This document shows, piece by piece, positions 52,376 through 61,326 of a DNA stretch of 64,000 nt; position 1 is the first letter of the stretch; the number at the start of each line of letters is the position of its first letter. The position numbers and the translations under genes are program-made. Source of the DNA: Hyphomicrobiales bacterium (GTDB lineage: Bacteria > Pseudomonadota > Alphaproteobacteria > Rhizobiales > Xanthobacteraceae); the NCBI GenBank assembly GCA_009377755.1, contig WHTM01000016.1, forward strand, positions 35,651-99,650, given 5' to 3'. The notes beneath the pieces are model-generated. The model saw only the letters and a list, made by a program, of their open reading frames with translations, was not told the origin of the DNA and did not search any database.

Positions 52376-52576
52376 GTGGAAGATCGGCGGCAGCTCCTGC
52401 TCAGGAATCTCGTCTTTGGCGCCGTCCTCGGCACCGGCGTCGGGGTGCTGCACGTGGTGTCCACTCAGCCTGCGCCAAACATCGGGATGCTGCTTGGGGG
52501 CGCGCTCGGGGGTGCGCTCGGCGGCGCCGTCCTGGTGGTGCTGGCGTCCGCCATCTTGCGTTGGCTCGTGAAGTGA
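52376..52576 (+). CDS. Small two-helix membrane protein
   Basis: Possible 66-residue protein from a GTG at 52376. A charged N-terminus (MEDRRQLLLRN) precedes helix 1 (LVFGAVLGTGVGVLHVV) and helix 2, which begins with a GxLLGGALGGALGGA glycine-zipper-like segment and ends with RWLVK. Gly spacing is typical of small membrane proteins that oligomerise. No ribosome-binding site is convincing and no family is recognised. Confidence 0.45.
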   Translation: MEDRRQLLLRNLVFGAVLGTGVGVLHVVSTQPAPNIGMLLGGALGGALGGAVLVVLASAILRWLVK

Positions 52577-52601
52577 TGCCGCAATGACCGCGCATGCGAG
52601 G

Positions 52602-53243
52602 CTATCGCGGCTCCGATCCCGTGCCGATCAAAGGGAGCGGGCGCCCGCTGCACCAGCCCTCGCGCCGGCCGCCGCCATAGCGGCGGACGTGGCCGCCGGC
52701 GAGCAGCGCCTCGGATAGGTTCGCCACATTGCGCGCCGAGGCTTCGGCGACGATCCGGCCGCCGTATTTGTCGAGACTGACCTGGGAGATGCCGACGCGG
52801 CCCTGCGCCAGCAGTGCGGCGAGCGCATCGCGGGCGGCTTCGGCCTTGATCCGCTCTTCCGTACAGCGTGCCCGCAGCTCCGGGGCATCGATGCCGCGTA
52901 GCCGGACCTTGGTGGTGATCTCGAGCCCCGGCCACACCCGCACCCTCGCATCGAAGGTATCGCCGTCGAGCACGCGGATGACGTCGGCCGGATAGCCGGT
53001 GGCGCTCATTGTCGACCATTCCAACAGGGTCGGCGCCGGTTTGGACGCCGCGCTCGCGGCACGCTCGGACAGCCCGATGTGGCTCGCCGACCCGATTGCC
53101 GTTGCCGCGATCACACCGAGCGCAAAGGCTGCACCCGCCAGCGCGGTCGCCGGCGCACGTCTCGGATGGGACAATGATCTTAGGGCTAGGAGCATAGTCC
53201 TTGACATAACCAAGTCGCGCGGCCTTACGCAAGCAAAATCCAT
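52602..53243 (-). CDS. Thermonuclease (SNase-like) family protein
   Basis: 213-residue protein with one N-terminal membrane/signal segment (ATALAGAAFALGVIAATAIG) and a staphylococcal-nuclease-like domain: VIRVLDGDTFDARVRVWPGL, VRLRGIDAPELRARC and SLDKYGGRIVAEA are the conserved strands with the catalytic Asp/Arg/Glu region. The C-terminal GGGRREGWC is typical of rhizobial forms. ATG at 53243 follows GGAG by 6 bases. It would act in the periplasm or at the membrane on nucleic acids. A half copy of the GCGTAAACTTGCCTG repeat lies upstream. Confidence 0.87.
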   Translation of the reverse strand: MDFACVRPRDLVMSRTMLLALRSLSHPRRAPATALAGAAFALGVIAATAIGSASHIGLSERAASAASKPAPTLLEWSTMSATGYPADVIRVLDGDTFDARVRVWPGLEITTKVRLRGIDAPELRARCTEERIKAEAARDALAALLAQGRVGISQVSLDKYGGRIVAEASARNVANLSEALLAGGHVRRYGGGRREGWCSGRPLPLIGTGSEPR

Positions 53244-53254
53244 GATCACTCCGG

Positions 53255-53295
53255 GTAACAGCCGCACACAGCCAGGCTGCGTAAACTTGCCTGTG
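53255..53295. repeat. Partial copy of the nested palindrome motif
   Basis: Contains gctgcgtaaacttgcctgtg (53276-53295) preceded by a degenerate opposite arm (gccgcacacagccag). Related to the perfect palindrome at 44029-44066. Confidence 0.5.
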
Positions 53296-53339
53296 TTGGC
53301 TTCCGGAAATGACCGAGGTGAGTTTTTCAGCCGTCTTGT

Positions 53340-53567
53340 TTAGAAATCGGACGCAATCCCCTTCACCTCCCAGTCGCCGTAGCGGACCGGGTCGGGGCCG
53401 TCGCGGCCATGGCGTTCGGCCGGCTGCGGCGCTGCCTGATTGTCCCGCTCGGCGCGCCGCGCCGCCGCTTCCGCCAATGCCCGCTCGGCCGCGGGGGTCA
53501 ACGGTTTGCGCGGCTCCGCCGCAACGGTACCGCGCCGCGGCGTTGTCGGAGGTTCGGGCCTGGTCAT
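53340..53567 (-). CDS. DUF1674 / succinate dehydrogenase assembly factor 4 homologue
   Basis: 75-residue protein ending [14 protein letters not shown], the diagnostic C-terminal motif of SDHAF4 (DUF1674). The N-terminus is Pro/Arg/Ala-rich and disordered. SDHAF4 binds the flavinylated SdhA subunit and protects it before complex II assembly. It is divergent from htpX across 135 bases, a conserved alphaproteobacterial neighbourhood. Confidence 0.88.
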   Translation of the reverse strand: MTRPEPPTTPRRGTVAAEPRKPLTPAAERALAEAAARRAERDNQAAPQPAERHGRDGPDPVRYGDWEVKGIASDF

Positions 53568-53702
53568 GACGTCGACGTGGCGGCGGCGCTGGGAAAATCA
53601 AGCAGCATCGCTGTCGCATCATCGCTCTTGAACCCGGGACCCGCCCTTCCAACATTACCCGTGCGCCCCATTCTCGCTCTTGCGGGACAACAGAGGGTGG
53701 AC

Positions 53703-54644
53703 ATGAACTACTTCAAGACTGCCATCCTGCTCGCCGGCATGACCGGCCTGCTGATGGTCGTGGGCTTCCTCATCGGCGGCCAGGCGGGTGCATTGATCGC
53801 GCTTGTGATCGCCGCTGCGATCAACCTGTTCAGCTACTGGAATTCCGACAAGCTTGTGCTGTCCATGCACGGCGCACAGCAGGTCGACGAACACACAGCG
53901 CCGGAACTGGTCGGGATAGTCCGCACCCTGGCCGAGCGCGCCGGCCTGCCGATGCCGCGCGTTTTCCTGATGGACAATCCGCAGCCGAACGCGTTCGCGA
54001 CCGGCCGCAATCCGCGGAATGCCGCGGTGGCGGTGACCGCCGGCCTGCTCAACACACTTAACCGCGAGGAAGTCGCCGGGGTGGTCGCGCACGAGCTCGC
54101 GCACATCAAGAATCATGACACGCTGATCATGACGATCACCGCCACCATCGCTGGCGCGATCTCGATGCTGGCGCAGTTCGGCATGTTCTTCGGCGGCGGG
54201 AACCGTGAGAACAACGGGCTTGGCCTCATCGGCACGCTGCTGATGGTATTCCTGGCGCCCATCGCGGCGATGATCGTGCAGATGGCGATCAGCCGTACGC
54301 GCGAATATGTGGCTGACAATCTCGGAGCGCGCATCAGCGGCCAGCCGATGGCCCTGGCGTCGGCGCTGGCGAAGATTTCCGATCGGGCGCACGTGGTTGA
54401 GAACGAGACCGCCGAACGCAATCCGGCGTCCGCGCATATGTTCATCGTCAATCCGCTATCCGGAATGCGCATGGACAACCTGTTCTCGACCCACCCGGCA
54501 ACCGCGAACCGCATCGCCGCGTTGGAGCAGGTTGCCGCCGAAATGGGCATGGGCAGCTACGGGCGCAGTGCCGCCAGCGCGCAGCGCTATGCTCCGAACA
54601 GCGCCTGGGGCAACCGTGCCCGCCGCGGCGGTCCGTGGGGCTGA
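53703..54644 (+). CDS. htpX: Protease HtpX
   Basis: 313-residue inner-membrane zinc metalloprotease (M48B). Two N-terminal membrane helices (about 6-23 and 27-45) precede the cytoplasmic domain with HELAH at 130-134 ([14 protein letters not shown]), two further hydrophobic segments (about 145-165 and 175-195) and REYVAD, which supplies the third zinc ligand Glu. The Gly/Arg-rich tail is normal. HtpX degrades misfolded membrane proteins with FtsH. ATG at 53703 follows GAGGGTGG; the frame is open upstream but that part is antisense to the SDHAF4 gene. Confidence 0.95.
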   Translation: MNYFKTAILLAGMTGLLMVVGFLIGGQAGALIALVIAAAINLFSYWNSDKLVLSMHGAQQVDEHTAPELVGIVRTLAERAGLPMPRVFLMDNPQPNAFATGRNPRNAAVAVTAGLLNTLNREEVAGVVAHELAHIKNHDTLIMTITATIAGAISMLAQFGMFFGGGNRENNGLGLIGTLLMVFLAPIAAMIVQMAISRTREYVADNLGARISGQPMALASALAKISDRAHVVENETAERNPASAHMFIVNPLSGMRMDNLFSTHPATANRIAALEQVAAEMGMGSYGRSAASAQRYAPNSAWGNRARRGGPWG

Positions 54645-54786
54645 TCTTGTGGTGACGGTGTCCCGGCCGAGGCGGGAAACCTGCCGGGACGGATGACCTG
54701 AGGGTGCGGCGCGGGATATTCCAGGTCCCTTCGGCCTCGCTCGATCTCCTTCGACGACGACAAAAGCATGACGACTCGCGCGATTC

Positions 54787-56145
54787 ATGCGAAGCAGTTC
54801 TATGCCCTCTTCCCGCCACTCGCAAGCTGCCGAAGTTCCCGGTCTCGCTGCGCGCCGCGTCGCCGCCGACCTGCTCGACGGCGTACTGCGCCGCCGCCGC
54901 CCGCTTGATGAGCAACTCGACACGGGGCCGGCGAACGCCAGCTTCCTTGCGCTCGCCGACCGCGATCGCGCGCTGGTCCGTCGCATTGTCGCGACCGCGC
55001 TGCGCCGGCTCGGAACACTGCGAACCCTGATCGGACAATTCCTCGAGCGCGGCGTACCGGCGGACGCGCCCCGGGTCGAGACCATCCTGCTGACCGGCGC
55101 GGCGCAGATCCTCTGGCTCGACGTGCCCGATCATGCGGCGGTGGATCTCGCGGTGCGGATCGCTCAGCTCGATCGCCGCGCCGGACGCTATACCGGCCTG
55201 GTCAATGCCGTGCTTCGGCGGGTCGCGCGCGAAGCCCGCGCCCGGCTCGTCGAGCTCGATGGTGTCGCGCTCGACACGCCCGCCTGGCTGCTCGCCCGCT
55301 GGCGCGCCGCTTATGGCGACGCCATTGCCGACACCATCGCCCGTGCCAACGGCGAGGAGCCGGCGCTCGACCTGACGGTACGGTCGGATTCTGAGTCCTG
55401 GGCGGCTCGGTTGCGCGGCCGCGCGCTGCCGACCGGCACGGTTCGCATCATCGCCCATGGGCCGGTCACGTTGCTTCCCGGGTATGCGGAGGGAGCCTGG
55501 TGGGTGCAGGACGCCGCGGCCGCGCTGCCGGCGCGGCTGTTTGGCGACCTGAGCGGACAGGCAATCGCCGACCTCTGTGCTGCACCCGGCGGCAAGACCG
55601 CACAACTGGCCCTTGCCGGCGCAAACGTTACCGCGGTCGACCGCTCGGCGGCGCGGCTGTCGCGGCTGCGCGAGAATCTCAGACGCCTGCATCTTGATGC
55701 CGTCCTGGTCAACGCCGATGCCACCGAGTGGAGCGGCGGCACCTTCGATGCCGTGCTGCTCGATGCGCCATGCTCTTCCACCGGCACGATTCGGCGCCAC
55801 CCCGATATTCCCTGGCTCAAGCAGGAGGCCGACCTTGCCGGTCTGTTGGCATTACAGCGGCGACTGCTCGATCAGGCCGCGACGCTGCTCAAGCCCGGCG
55901 GCACCTTGGTCTACTGTATTTGCTCGCTCGAGCCGGAGGAAGGCATCGACCAGATCGAGGGTCTGCTGACGCGCGAGAAGCGGTTGCGGCGCCGTCCGAT
56001 CGAACCTGACGAAATCGCCGGAACCACCGAGTTCGTGACACCCGGTGGTGACCTGCGCACCCTGCCGCTGCACTGGCCGACGGACGAGCCGCGCATGGGA
56101 GGGCTCGACGGTTTCTTCGCGGCGCGGCTGCAATGCACGGCCTGA
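54787..56145 (+). CDS. rsmB: 16S rRNA (cytosine-C5)-methyltransferase RsmB/Sun-like
   Basis: 452-residue protein. An NusB-like RNA-binding domain fills about residues 25-150 (AARRVAADLLDGVLRRRRPL and YTGLVNAVLRRVARE). The SAM domain has IADLCAAPGGKTAQLA (motif I), VTAVDRSAARLSRL, VNADATEW, LLDAPCSSTGTIRRHPDI with the release Cys (motif IV) and LVYCICSLEPEEG with the catalytic Cys (motif VI). It methylates C967-type positions in 16S rRNA. The ATG at 54787 or 54802 may be used. The neighbourhood htpX-rsmB-heparinase-purH is common in this order. Confidence 0.92.
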   Translation: MRSSSMPSSRHSQAAEVPGLAARRVAADLLDGVLRRRRPLDEQLDTGPANASFLALADRDRALVRRIVATALRRLGTLRTLIGQFLERGVPADAPRVETILLTGAAQILWLDVPDHAAVDLAVRIAQLDRRAGRYTGLVNAVLRRVAREARARLVELDGVALDTPAWLLARWRAAYGDAIADTIARANGEEPALDLTVRSDSESWAARLRGRALPTGTVRIIAHGPVTLLPGYAEGAWWVQDAAAALPARLFGDLSGQAIADLCAAPGGKTAQLALAGANVTAVDRSAARLSRLRENLRRLHLDAVLVNADATEWSGGTFDAVLLDAPCSSTGTIRRHPDIPWLKQEADLAGLLALQRRLLDQAATLLKPGGTLVYCICSLEPEEGIDQIEGLLTREKRLRRRPIEPDEIAGTTEFVTPGGDLRTLPLHWPTDEPRMGGLDGFFAARLQCTA

Positions 56146-56264
56146 CAATCAACAGCGCCGGCTAGCGCCGGTTGGAGCCGCGGCGGCCCTCCGGTATTGT
56201 GACTTTTGGCTGTCATACGGCAGTAAATCGACGGCTTATCAGACAGAAGGGGCGGACGGCGTTC

Positions 56265-58010
56265 ATGTTGCGCGTCGCGGAGCGATCCAGGCTGTCCTTG
56301 GTGCTGCTGCAGCGGAGCCTGCGGCAACTGGCCAGCCGCGTCGCACACCCGCTGGTGCGGTGGCGCTTCGTTCCGACCAAGACCGACCGGCTGGTGATCG
56401 CACCGCAGGACCTGCGGACCGCCGATGCCACGCGGGCGAGCGAATTCTACGCCGGGCGTTTCGTGTTCGCGGGCAAGATCGTCATCTGCGATGGCCGCTC
56501 GCCATTCGAATTGACCCCGATCTCCGACGAATGGGGGCGCGCGCTGCTCGGCTTCGGCTGGCTGCGGCATCTGCGTGCGGCCGATTCCGGAATCACCCGC
56601 GCCAATGCCCGTGCCCTGATCGACGAATGGATCCGGCTGCACGGCCGATGGAACACGATGGCGTGGCGGATCGACGTGCTGTCGCGGCGAATCATGTCGT
56701 GGCTGAGCCAGGCGCCGCTAGTTCTCACCGACGCCGACATGAACTTCTACCGCCGCTTCCTGCGCAGCCTGACCAGGCAGGTGCGGTTTCTGCGCCGGCG
56801 CATTGACGACGCGCCGGACGGCATCGTGCGGCTGCAGGCGCTGATCGTGCTGACCGAGGCGGCGCTGTGCATGGCGGGACAGACCGGCCATCTGCGCACC
56901 ACCTTACGGCGGTTGGTGGACGAGCTCGACCGGCAGATTCTGCCGGACGGCGGCCACATCAGCCGAAATCCGCACGCCTTGGCTGAGCTGCTGCTCGATC
57001 TCCTGCCACTGCGCCAGGTGCTCTCGACCCGCAACGTCGCTCCGCCGCAGGCCATGCTCAACGCCATCGACCGGATGATGCCGATGCTGCGGTTCTTCCG
57101 TCACGGCGACGGCAATTTCGCGCATTTCAACGGCATCGGCCCGACGGCGCCCGACATCGTCGCCACGGTCCTGGCCTATGATGACGCCCGCGGCGCGCCA
57201 GTCGCCAATGCGCCGCATTCCGGCTATCAGCGCATCGATTCCGGCGGCAGCGTCGTGCTCATGGATACCGGCAAGCCGCCGCCGGTGAGCGTCAGCCGCG
57301 AAGCCCATGCCGGCTGCCTGTCGTTCGAGTTTTCCGCCGGCCTGCAGCGGATCGTCGTCAATTGTGGCCTTCCGGGCACCAACCAGGAGGCCTGGCGCGA
57401 GGTGGCGCGCGCCACCGCGGCGCATTCGACGGTCGTGTTCAACGACACGTCATCCTGCCGGTTGCTGGAGTCGGGATCGTTCAGACGGCTGTTCGCCGGC
57501 TCCCCGATCATCGCCGGCCCGACCGATGTCCCGGTCACCCGCGAGGCGCCGGACGGCGCACTGGTGGTGCGGGCGTCGCACGACGGCTACGCCGGCCGCT
57601 TCGGCGTCATCCACCAGCGCACCCTGATGCTGACGGCCGATGGCAGCCGGCTCGAAGGCGAGGATGTGTTCCTTCCGTCCGAGGGCGATCACATACCGCG
57701 CGAAGACGAGTTCACCGTGCGTTTCCATCTGCATCCGGCGATCCGCGCCAATCGCCTGACCGACGGCCATGGCGTGATGCTGGTGTTGCCCGACCGTGAC
57801 GTCTGGACCTTCAGTGCCCACGAGGACCAGATCGAGCTGGAAGAGAGCGTTTATCTCGCCGGCCGAGACGGCCCGCGGCGGACGACCCAGATCGTGATCT
57901 ACGGCCGCGCCCGCAAAATGCCGCGGGTGCGCTGGACCTTCACCCACCGCAACCCGACGGCGGCCACCGTCCACAACGAGCGTGACGAGCAGCCGGAATT
58001 GCCGCTGTGA
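56265..58010 (+). CDS. Heparinase II/III family protein
   Basis: 581-residue protein with an N-terminal alpha/alpha toroid (to about residue 300, e.g. GWLRHLRAADSGITRANARA and PDGGHISRNPHALAELLLDL) and a C-terminal beta-sandwich containing the heparinase II/III signature (FSAGLQRIVVNCGLPGTNQE, AHSTVVFNDTSSC). No signal peptide is seen, as is usual for this alphaproteobacterial subfamily placed between rsmB and purH. Substrate unknown; an acidic polysaccharide is assumed from the family. The ATG at 56265 is chosen over 56172 because the upstream residues lack family character. Confidence 0.88.
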   Translation: MLRVAERSRLSLVLLQRSLRQLASRVAHPLVRWRFVPTKTDRLVIAPQDLRTADATRASEFYAGRFVFAGKIVICDGRSPFELTPISDEWGRALLGFGWLRHLRAADSGITRANARALIDEWIRLHGRWNTMAWRIDVLSRRIMSWLSQAPLVLTDADMNFYRRFLRSLTRQVRFLRRRIDDAPDGIVRLQALIVLTEAALCMAGQTGHLRTTLRRLVDELDRQILPDGGHISRNPHALAELLLDLLPLRQVLSTRNVAPPQAMLNAIDRMMPMLRFFRHGDGNFAHFNGIGPTAPDIVATVLAYDDARGAPVANAPHSGYQRIDSGGSVVLMDTGKPPPVSVSREAHAGCLSFEFSAGLQRIVVNCGLPGTNQEAWREVARATAAHSTVVFNDTSSCRLLESGSFRRLFAGSPIIAGPTDVPVTREAPDGALVVRASHDGYAGRFGVIHQRTLMLTADGSRLEGEDVFLPSEGDHIPREDEFTVRFHLHPAIRANRLTDGHGVMLVLPDRDVWTFSAHEDQIELEESVYLAGRDGPRRTTQIVIYGRARKMPRVRWTFTHRNPTAATVHNERDEQPELPL

Positions 58011-58038
58011 TCGCCATGCCTGACTGCGACATGAATCG

Positions 58039-59631
58039 ATGACCGACAGCCTGCGCCACATCTCCCGCGCTTTGATCTCCGTCTCGGACAAGACCGGCCT
58101 CGCCGACTTTGCGCGCGCGCTGGTCGGTCATGGCATCGAGTTGATCTCGACCGGCGGCACCGCCAAGGCGCTGGTCAACGCCGGGCTGCGCGTGATGGAT
58201 GTCGCCGACGTCACCAGCTTCCCGGAGATGATGGACGGGCGCGTGAAGACGCTGCATCCGAAGGTGCACGGCGGACTGTTGGCGATCCGCGGCAACCGTG
58301 AGCATGCGGACGCGATGGCCGCGCACGGCATTCAGCCGATCGATCTTCTGGTGGTCAACCTCTATCCGTTCGAAGCGGCCGTCACGAAGCGGGCCGGCTT
58401 CGACGAGTGCGTCGGGAACATCGATATCGGGGGCCCGGCGATGATTCGCGCCGCCGCCAAGAATCATGCGGACGTGGCGGTCGTCGTCGAGCCGGAGGAT
58501 TATGCGGCGCTGCTCGCGGAACTCGCGGCAAACAGCGGCGCCACCGCGCTCGACTTCCGCAAACGGCTTGCCGCCAAAGCCTACGCGCGCACCGCGAGCT
58601 ATGACGCGGCGATCTCCAATTGGTTCGCCGGTAAGATCGGCGAGACCGCACCGGCGTTTCGCGCGTTCGGCGGCAGGCTCGTGGAATCGCTGCGATACGG
58701 CGAGAACCCGCACCAGACCGCCGCGTTCTATCGCTCGCCGGAGCAACGATTCGGTGTCGCCACGGCGCGGCAGGTGCAAGGCAAGCAGCTATCCTACAAT
58801 AACCTCAACGACACCGACGCGGCCTACGAATGCGTCGCCGAGTTCGATCCGGCGCGCGCGCCCGCCTGCGTCGTCGTCAAGCATGCCAATCCGTGCGGCG
58901 TCGCCGAAGGCGGGACGCTGATCGAGGCCTATCGCAAAGCGCTTCGCTGCGATCCGGTCTCGGCGTTCGGCGGCATCGTCGCCGTGAACCATATGCTCGA
59001 TGCGGAGGCCGCGCGCGCCATCACCGAAATCTTCACCGAGGTCATCATCGCCCCGGATGCCTCCGAGGAGGCGATCGCGATCGTCGGCGCCAAGAAGAAC
59101 CTGCGGCTGCTGCTCGCCGGCGGCGTGCCGGATCCGCGTGCCAACGGATTGACGGCCAAGACCGTCGCCGGCGGGCTCCTGGTCCAGTCGCGCGACAATG
59201 CCGTGGTCGACGATATGGACCTGAAGGTCGTCACCAAGCGGGCGCCGACCGGTGCCGAGCTTGCCGACCTGCGCTTCGCCTTCCGCGTCGCCAAGCACGT
59301 GAAGTCGAACACCATCGTTTATGCCAAGGACCGCGCCACGGTCGGCATCGGCGCCGGCCAGATGAGCCGCGTCGATGCCGCGCGCATCGCCGCCCGCAAG
59401 GCCGAAGATGCCGCACAGCAAGCGGGGCTGGCTGAGCCGCTGACGCGCGGGTCGGTGGTGGCGTCGGACGCGTTCTTCCCGTTCGCCGACGGCTTGCTGG
59501 TGGCGATCGAGGCCGGCGCCACGGCAGTGATCCAGCCCGGCGGCTCGGTGCGCGACGCCGAGGTGATCCAGGCCGCCGACGATCATGGCGTGGCGATGGT
59601 GTTCACCGGCGTGAGACACTTCCGGCATTGA
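58039..59631 (+). CDS. purH: Bifunctional AICAR formyltransferase/IMP cyclohydrolase
   Basis: 530-residue PurH, which performs the last two steps of IMP synthesis. The N-terminal cyclohydrolase domain includes [30 protein letters not shown] and [16 protein letters not shown]. The formyltransferase domain has [33 protein letters not shown] with the catalytic Lys-His, and [11 protein letters not shown] near the end. Length and motifs are normal. It starts 28 bases after the heparinase gene in the same direction. Confidence 0.97.
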   Translation: MTDSLRHISRALISVSDKTGLADFARALVGHGIELISTGGTAKALVNAGLRVMDVADVTSFPEMMDGRVKTLHPKVHGGLLAIRGNREHADAMAAHGIQPIDLLVVNLYPFEAAVTKRAGFDECVGNIDIGGPAMIRAAAKNHADVAVVVEPEDYAALLAELAANSGATALDFRKRLAAKAYARTASYDAAISNWFAGKIGETAPAFRAFGGRLVESLRYGENPHQTAAFYRSPEQRFGVATARQVQGKQLSYNNLNDTDAAYECVAEFDPARAPACVVVKHANPCGVAEGGTLIEAYRKALRCDPVSAFGGIVAVNHMLDAEAARAITEIFTEVIIAPDASEEAIAIVGAKKNLRLLLAGGVPDPRANGLTAKTVAGGLLVQSRDNAVVDDMDLKVVTKRAPTGAELADLRFAFRVAKHVKSNTIVYAKDRATVGIGAGQMSRVDAARIAARKAEDAAQQAGLAEPLTRGSVVASDAFFPFADGLLVAIEAGATAVIQPGGSVRDAEVIQAADDHGVAMVFTGVRHFRH

Positions 59632-59640
59632 CTCCACTCA

Positions 59641-59776
59641 TCATCCCGGCCAAGCGCCAAAGCAGGCAAGTTTACGCAGCCCGCGTACACTTGGCTGCGT
59701 GCGCGCGAGCCGGGACCAATATATCCGCGCAGGAGTCATGGGTCCGGCTCTCGTGCTACGCACTCGGCCGGGATGA
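59641..59776. repeat. REP-like palindrome reaching into the MFS gene
   Basis: tcatcccggcc at the left and ggccgggatga at the right bracket inner segments gagccgggacc / gggtccggctct and a decayed GCAGGCAAGTTTACGCAG motif (59662-59680). The last codons of the minus-strand MFS gene (from 59756) lie inside its right arm. Confidence 0.75.
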
Positions 59777-61132
59777 CAGCGGAGAGGTCCGTACGCACGC
59801 GAGCACCACCGCGCCGGTGATGAAGAACGCGATCAGCACCGCCATGCCGGCCTTCTGGCTCAGCGTTGCCGCGGTGACGACGCCGACCAGGAACGGCCCG
59901 AGGAACGACGTCACCCGGCCGGAGAGCGCGAACAGACCGAAGAACTGCGTCTCCTGCCCTGCCGGCGCCAGACGCACGAGCTGGGTGCGCGAGGCGGCCT
60001 GCATTGGGCCGGCAGCCAATCCGATCAACAGGCCGATCGCCACGTAGGCGCGTTCCGCCGCGCTGGCGTAGAGACCTCCGCCCGGCACCGGCGGCGCCAC
60101 AGGCACCACGAAGCCGATGCGATCGGGATCGATCGACAGGATCGCGGTGCTGGCGCAGGTCAGGATCACGAGGCTACCGAGGATCACGCGCTTCGCCCCG
60201 AGCCGATCGTCGAGCCGGCCGCCGACAAAGGCGCCGATGGTGCCGGTGAGGGTGAGCAGGATGCCGAACACGCCGATCTCGATTGTGCCCCAGCCGAACG
60301 TGCCGGCCGCGTAGATGCCGCCGAAGGCGAACAGCGCCACCAGCCCGTCGGCATAGATCATGTTGGCGAGCAGGAATAGCGCCGCGTCGCGGTGGCGCCG
60401 CAGGTCGCGCAGCGTCGCGGCAAGCGTCGCGAGTCCCTGCCGGATCGCGGTGCGCATCGGCAGCTTGCCCGGATGGTCGGGCGTGAACAGGAACATCGGC
60501 AGGATGAAGACCGCGAACCAGATGGCCGTGAGCGGCCCTGCCGCCCGGTCGCCCTCGCGCGACACGGCATCGAGACCGAACAGCGGCGCAAGCCCGAGCA
60601 ACGTCTTGCCGGTTTGCGGGCTGGCGGCGAGAAAGCCAAGCACGACCACCAGGCTGACCATCCCGCCCAGATAGCCGACCGCCCAGCCGGTGCCCGATAG
60701 GCGGCCGAGCCGCTCCGGCGGCACGAGATGCGGCATCATGGCGTTGTTGAAGACGGTGGCGAACTCCGCGCCGACCGCCGCAAGCGCGAACGCGACCAGC
60801 ACGAGCGTTACGCCGCCGCCCGGCACGCCGAACCACAGCGCGCACGCGCCGACCACCAGCAACGCACCGAAGCCGGCGATCCACGGCTTGCGCGGCCCGG
60901 CGGCATCGGCGATCGCGCCGAGGATCGGCGAGAACACGGCGATCGTCAGCCCCGCGGCGCTCTTTGCAAAGCCCCACAGCGCCTGGCCCTCCGCCGGATC
61001 GGAGGCGATCGCGGCCGCGAAATACGGCGCGTAGACGAATGTGGTGATGAGCGTAAAGTAGGGCTGCGCCGCCCAGTCGAACATGATCCAGCCGAACAGG
61101 GCGGAACGGGAAGCGGTGCGAGGTGGCGGCAT
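59756..61132 (-). CDS. MFS transporter, UMF1 (Atg22-like) family
   Basis: 458-residue membrane protein with about 12 helices. GWIMFDWAAQPYFTLITTFVYAPYFA is the UMF1 N-terminus (quoted in part: FDWAAQPYFTLI), followed by SPILGAIADAAGPRKPW, a loop-2 variant of motif A, and FNNAMMPHLVPPERLGRLSG, a family hallmark. Substrate unknown; vacuolar homologues export amino acids. ATG at 61132. The C-terminal CVRTSPLSSRPSA is encoded by a REP element, so the native end was probably replaced by repeat insertion. Confidence 0.88.
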   Translation of the reverse strand: MPPPRTASRSALFGWIMFDWAAQPYFTLITTFVYAPYFAAAIASDPAEGQALWGFAKSAAGLTIAVFSPILGAIADAAGPRKPWIAGFGALLVVGACALWFGVPGGGVTLVLVAFALAAVGAEFATVFNNAMMPHLVPPERLGRLSGTGWAVGYLGGMVSLVVVLGFLAASPQTGKTLLGLAPLFGLDAVSREGDRAAGPLTAIWFAVFILPMFLFTPDHPGKLPMRTAIRQGLATLAATLRDLRRHRDAALFLLANMIYADGLVALFAFGGIYAAGTFGWGTIEIGVFGILLTLTGTIGAFVGGRLDDRLGAKRVILGSLVILTCASTAILSIDPDRIGFVVPVAPPVPGGGLYASAAERAYVAIGLLIGLAAGPMQAASRTQLVRLAPAGQETQFFGLFALSGRVTSFLGPFLVGVVTAATLSQKAGMAVLIAFFITGAVVLACVRTSPLSSRPSA

Positions 61133-61202
61133 GAACGGCACGATAGCGGAAACGATCAAGGATCGTGCGTCGACGTCCACTTTTTCACCAGTTGCTCTGG
61201 CT

Positions 61203-61305
61203 GTCATCCCGGAAGCCGAGCGAAGCGAGGCTATCCGGGACCCACATATCCACAGGAAACGGGGATGGTTGGGTCCCGGCTCTCGCTCCGCTCGGCCGGG
61301 ACGAT
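61203..61305. repeat. REP-like palindrome (tcatcccgg family)
   Basis: gtcatcccggaagccgagcg to ctcggccgggacgat with inner arms ctatccgggacccac / gttgggtcccggctct. It lies between the MFS start and the glutamate dehydrogenase stop. Confidence 0.75.
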
Positions 61306-61326
61306 AACGCAGAATCTTGGCGAGGC

